The notes under the pieces: generated by a model
What the model was told of the DNA's origin: nothing
The model's input: the letters and a program-made list of their open reading frames with translations, nothing else
Database searches by the model: none
Assembly: GCF_021018895.1 (NCBI RefSeq)
Contig: NC_079384.1
Span: 12,997,640-13,061,639, forward strand
Length of the DNA: 64,000 nucleotides
Direction: 5' to 3'
Source of the DNA: Seriola aureovittata
Lineage: Eukaryota > Chordata > Actinopteri > Carangiformes > Carangidae
Translations under genes and position numbers: made by a program
Part shown: positions 62,376 through 64,000 of the stretch, piece by piece
Layout of the letters: every line of letters begins with the position of its first letter
Numbering within the stretch: position 1 is the first letter of the stretch

Positions 62376-64000
62376 CTCATCATAAAAACAGTTTTTCCTC
62401 TTTGCAATTCTGACCAAGGTAATAAATAGAGTTTGCAGGCACAACCTGGAGAAGAGTCACGCTTTTCCACCAGTTATAAAGTTTCACTGCTTTATTTGAA
62501 ACTAAATATGTTTGTTTTTTTTTTGCTTTTCACTGGTAGAAATTGTTTCCCATAAAACGCACTAACAAAATTAATTTTGATGCTTTAAACGCTGAAGTGA
62601 TTTTTTTTTTCTCTTTCACCAGGTAGCAAACAGCACTCTTCTCTCGCAAAGCAGACAAACGCTGTTACCTTGAGAAAGCACAGAGAGAGAAATTTCACAC
62701 TATGGGTAGAAGATAATTTTCTATCAGAGATAAGCAGATAAGTGCCCTCAGCTGGAAGTTAGGATTCTGGCTGGTTTGTTTACCTAAGAAAATGGTCTTG
62801 CACGCTGAACTTCAAATGAACCAGATCTAATGCGGACACATCTGCAGCAAGCTTAAAACAGACACTGTGGGCTGAAAAATAATGGACGTCAATCATCCCA
62901 GAAAACAGGTTCAGTGCATATTATAGACTAAAAGACATTATTGCTGCATACAGCTGCACTAAAGATGAAAAAAAAAATCTGATTCTTATATGTAACACCA
63001 TGTACTTAACATACAAAAAAAAAAAAAAAAATCTCCTGAGAAACACATTTATTCTTGTACGGAACTAGGGCATGAAGGCATCATTTTGTAAACACAAGCC
63101 CAATTAAAACTTGCTTTTGCAATTAACTGTAGTTCTCCAGAGATGCCATATAAACATTCATGAATTCACACAATGTACCGTAGATTTGTGTTTTCATCAG
63201 CAATTTCTCATCAAACAAGATAAACTGTGATGTGACTGTGTACTTCACAGACAGGTGGTAATAAAGTCTGAGGTGTTAGGTGACCTCAGCAACCGCCATC
63301 TGTCTGAGCGCATAAAGAATGAAAGGGACAGTATATAACTCAAGACTGCACCCAAAGACAAGTAGTGAGCATATGAGATAACGCTAGTGCTCGCTCTTTA
63401 ATCTTCCACGTCATTGTTTGTACATACATATAAATGGCTGAAAGGCTGTAAAACCAAGGAGAACTTTAAACATGTGTTCACAACTCTGCTGCAACCACAA
63501 GAGGCCGACCAGGACCATGACAACCTGCGGCAGCAAATGACAATATCATAGGAGGATAATGCAGTTGGCTGCTGGTCTCCTTTAAGTGCAGGATAACTTA
63601 TGTAAATTCAGCTAATCAACAGAAATCTGTACTACTGAGGTCTGTTTAGGAACAAAAGGAATCTGCAGTCTATGGAAAATGGTCTCAGAGCCCCTGAGAA
63701 AAAATTCTTGTTTTAGCATTTCTCAGGCACAAGCAACCATTATGCAAAATCTGACTCCGACTCTTACTCCTGTGCAGAATTTTCAAAATTGTCTTGCCTT
63801 GGGTAAATACGATGGCACTGTAGGTGACACAAATTGTGAGATGACTGGCAGCATCTGCTAGTGCCAAAAAAAAAAAAATCACAACCGTCAGAGAAACATG
63901 TCAGACTTTAATACATAATGAACATAAATACAGCTTGCAGTACAGGTGCATTGCAACTCCCTCTTCATATCAACAGAACTCCACCTGCACAGACAACCTT

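Larger units (their letters stand above)
52294..64000 (-). other. distal 5' flank or upstream intron of ctbp2
   Basis: No coding exon of this or another gene is recognised. It holds microsatellites, repeat relics (57.1, 57.8-58.0, 58.25-58.6, 59.6-59.9 and 60.75-61.05 kb) and a conserved-looking AT/GC-mixed stretch at 60.0-60.3 kb with a 20-bp palindrome. The longest non-repeat frame (53369-53809, plus strand, 146 codons) resembles no protein I know and is probably chance. Stretches 52300-54600, 54700-56500 and 61100-64000 show nothing definite. Confidence 0.65.

Overview
This is vertebrate nuclear DNA, almost certainly from a percomorph-like teleost fish. The evidence is one clearly recognisable vertebrate gene split by long introns, many long (CA/TG)n and (GA/CT)n microsatellites, and several dispersed repeat families typical of spiny-rayed fishes. 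No bacterial-style gene packing is present. Nearly all long open frames outside the three exons described here are translations of microsatellites or random frames.

The window carries the 5' half of ctbp2 on the minus strand, the gene for C-terminal binding protein 2 and the synaptic-ribbon protein RIBEYE. Three exons can be placed to the base. (1) The conventional CtBP2 first coding exon (36049-36270, start ATG at 36106) has a 164-nt 5'UTR part behind a good splice acceptor, so at least one further non-coding exon must lie at higher coordinates. (2) The large RIBEYE-specific A-domain exon (ATG at 27589, donor after 25759) encodes 610 residues with a polyproline run and a SAM-like helical module. 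(3) The first shared exon (1986-2140) starts the dehydrogenase-like B-domain/CtBP2 core. Both alternative first exons end in phase 1 and the shared exon begins in phase 1. CtBP2 therefore gets Gly at the junction and RIBEYE gets Ser. The remaining core exons lie beyond the left edge.

Layout by transcription direction (right to left): 36.3-64 kb is the 5' flank or upstream introns, with no certain exon. It holds a near-perfect 2.1 kb tandem duplication bounded by GT microsatellites (48.0-52.3 kb), old DNA-transposon relics, a LINE 3'-end relic and some unusual palindromes. The stretch 27.6-36.0 kb is the interval between the two alternative first exons and should contain the RIBEYE promoter; it shows G-rich tracts and CRX/OTX-like and CCAAT sites. 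The stretch 2.1-25.8 kb is the intron shared by both transcripts, with two RFX X-box motifs and a CpG- and CT-rich patch (about 10.2-11.5 kb) next to a dense microsatellite cluster. The stretch 1-1985 is the next intron.

The gene produces two proteins from one locus: a nuclear transcriptional co-repressor (CtBP2), and a scaffold protein of photoreceptor and hair-cell synaptic ribbons (RIBEYE) made by adding the A-domain to the same core. The most interesting points are the SAM-like module inside the A-domain, the candidate sensory-cell regulatory sites around its exon, a possible third promoter, and the recent tandem duplication, which may instead be an assembly artefact.
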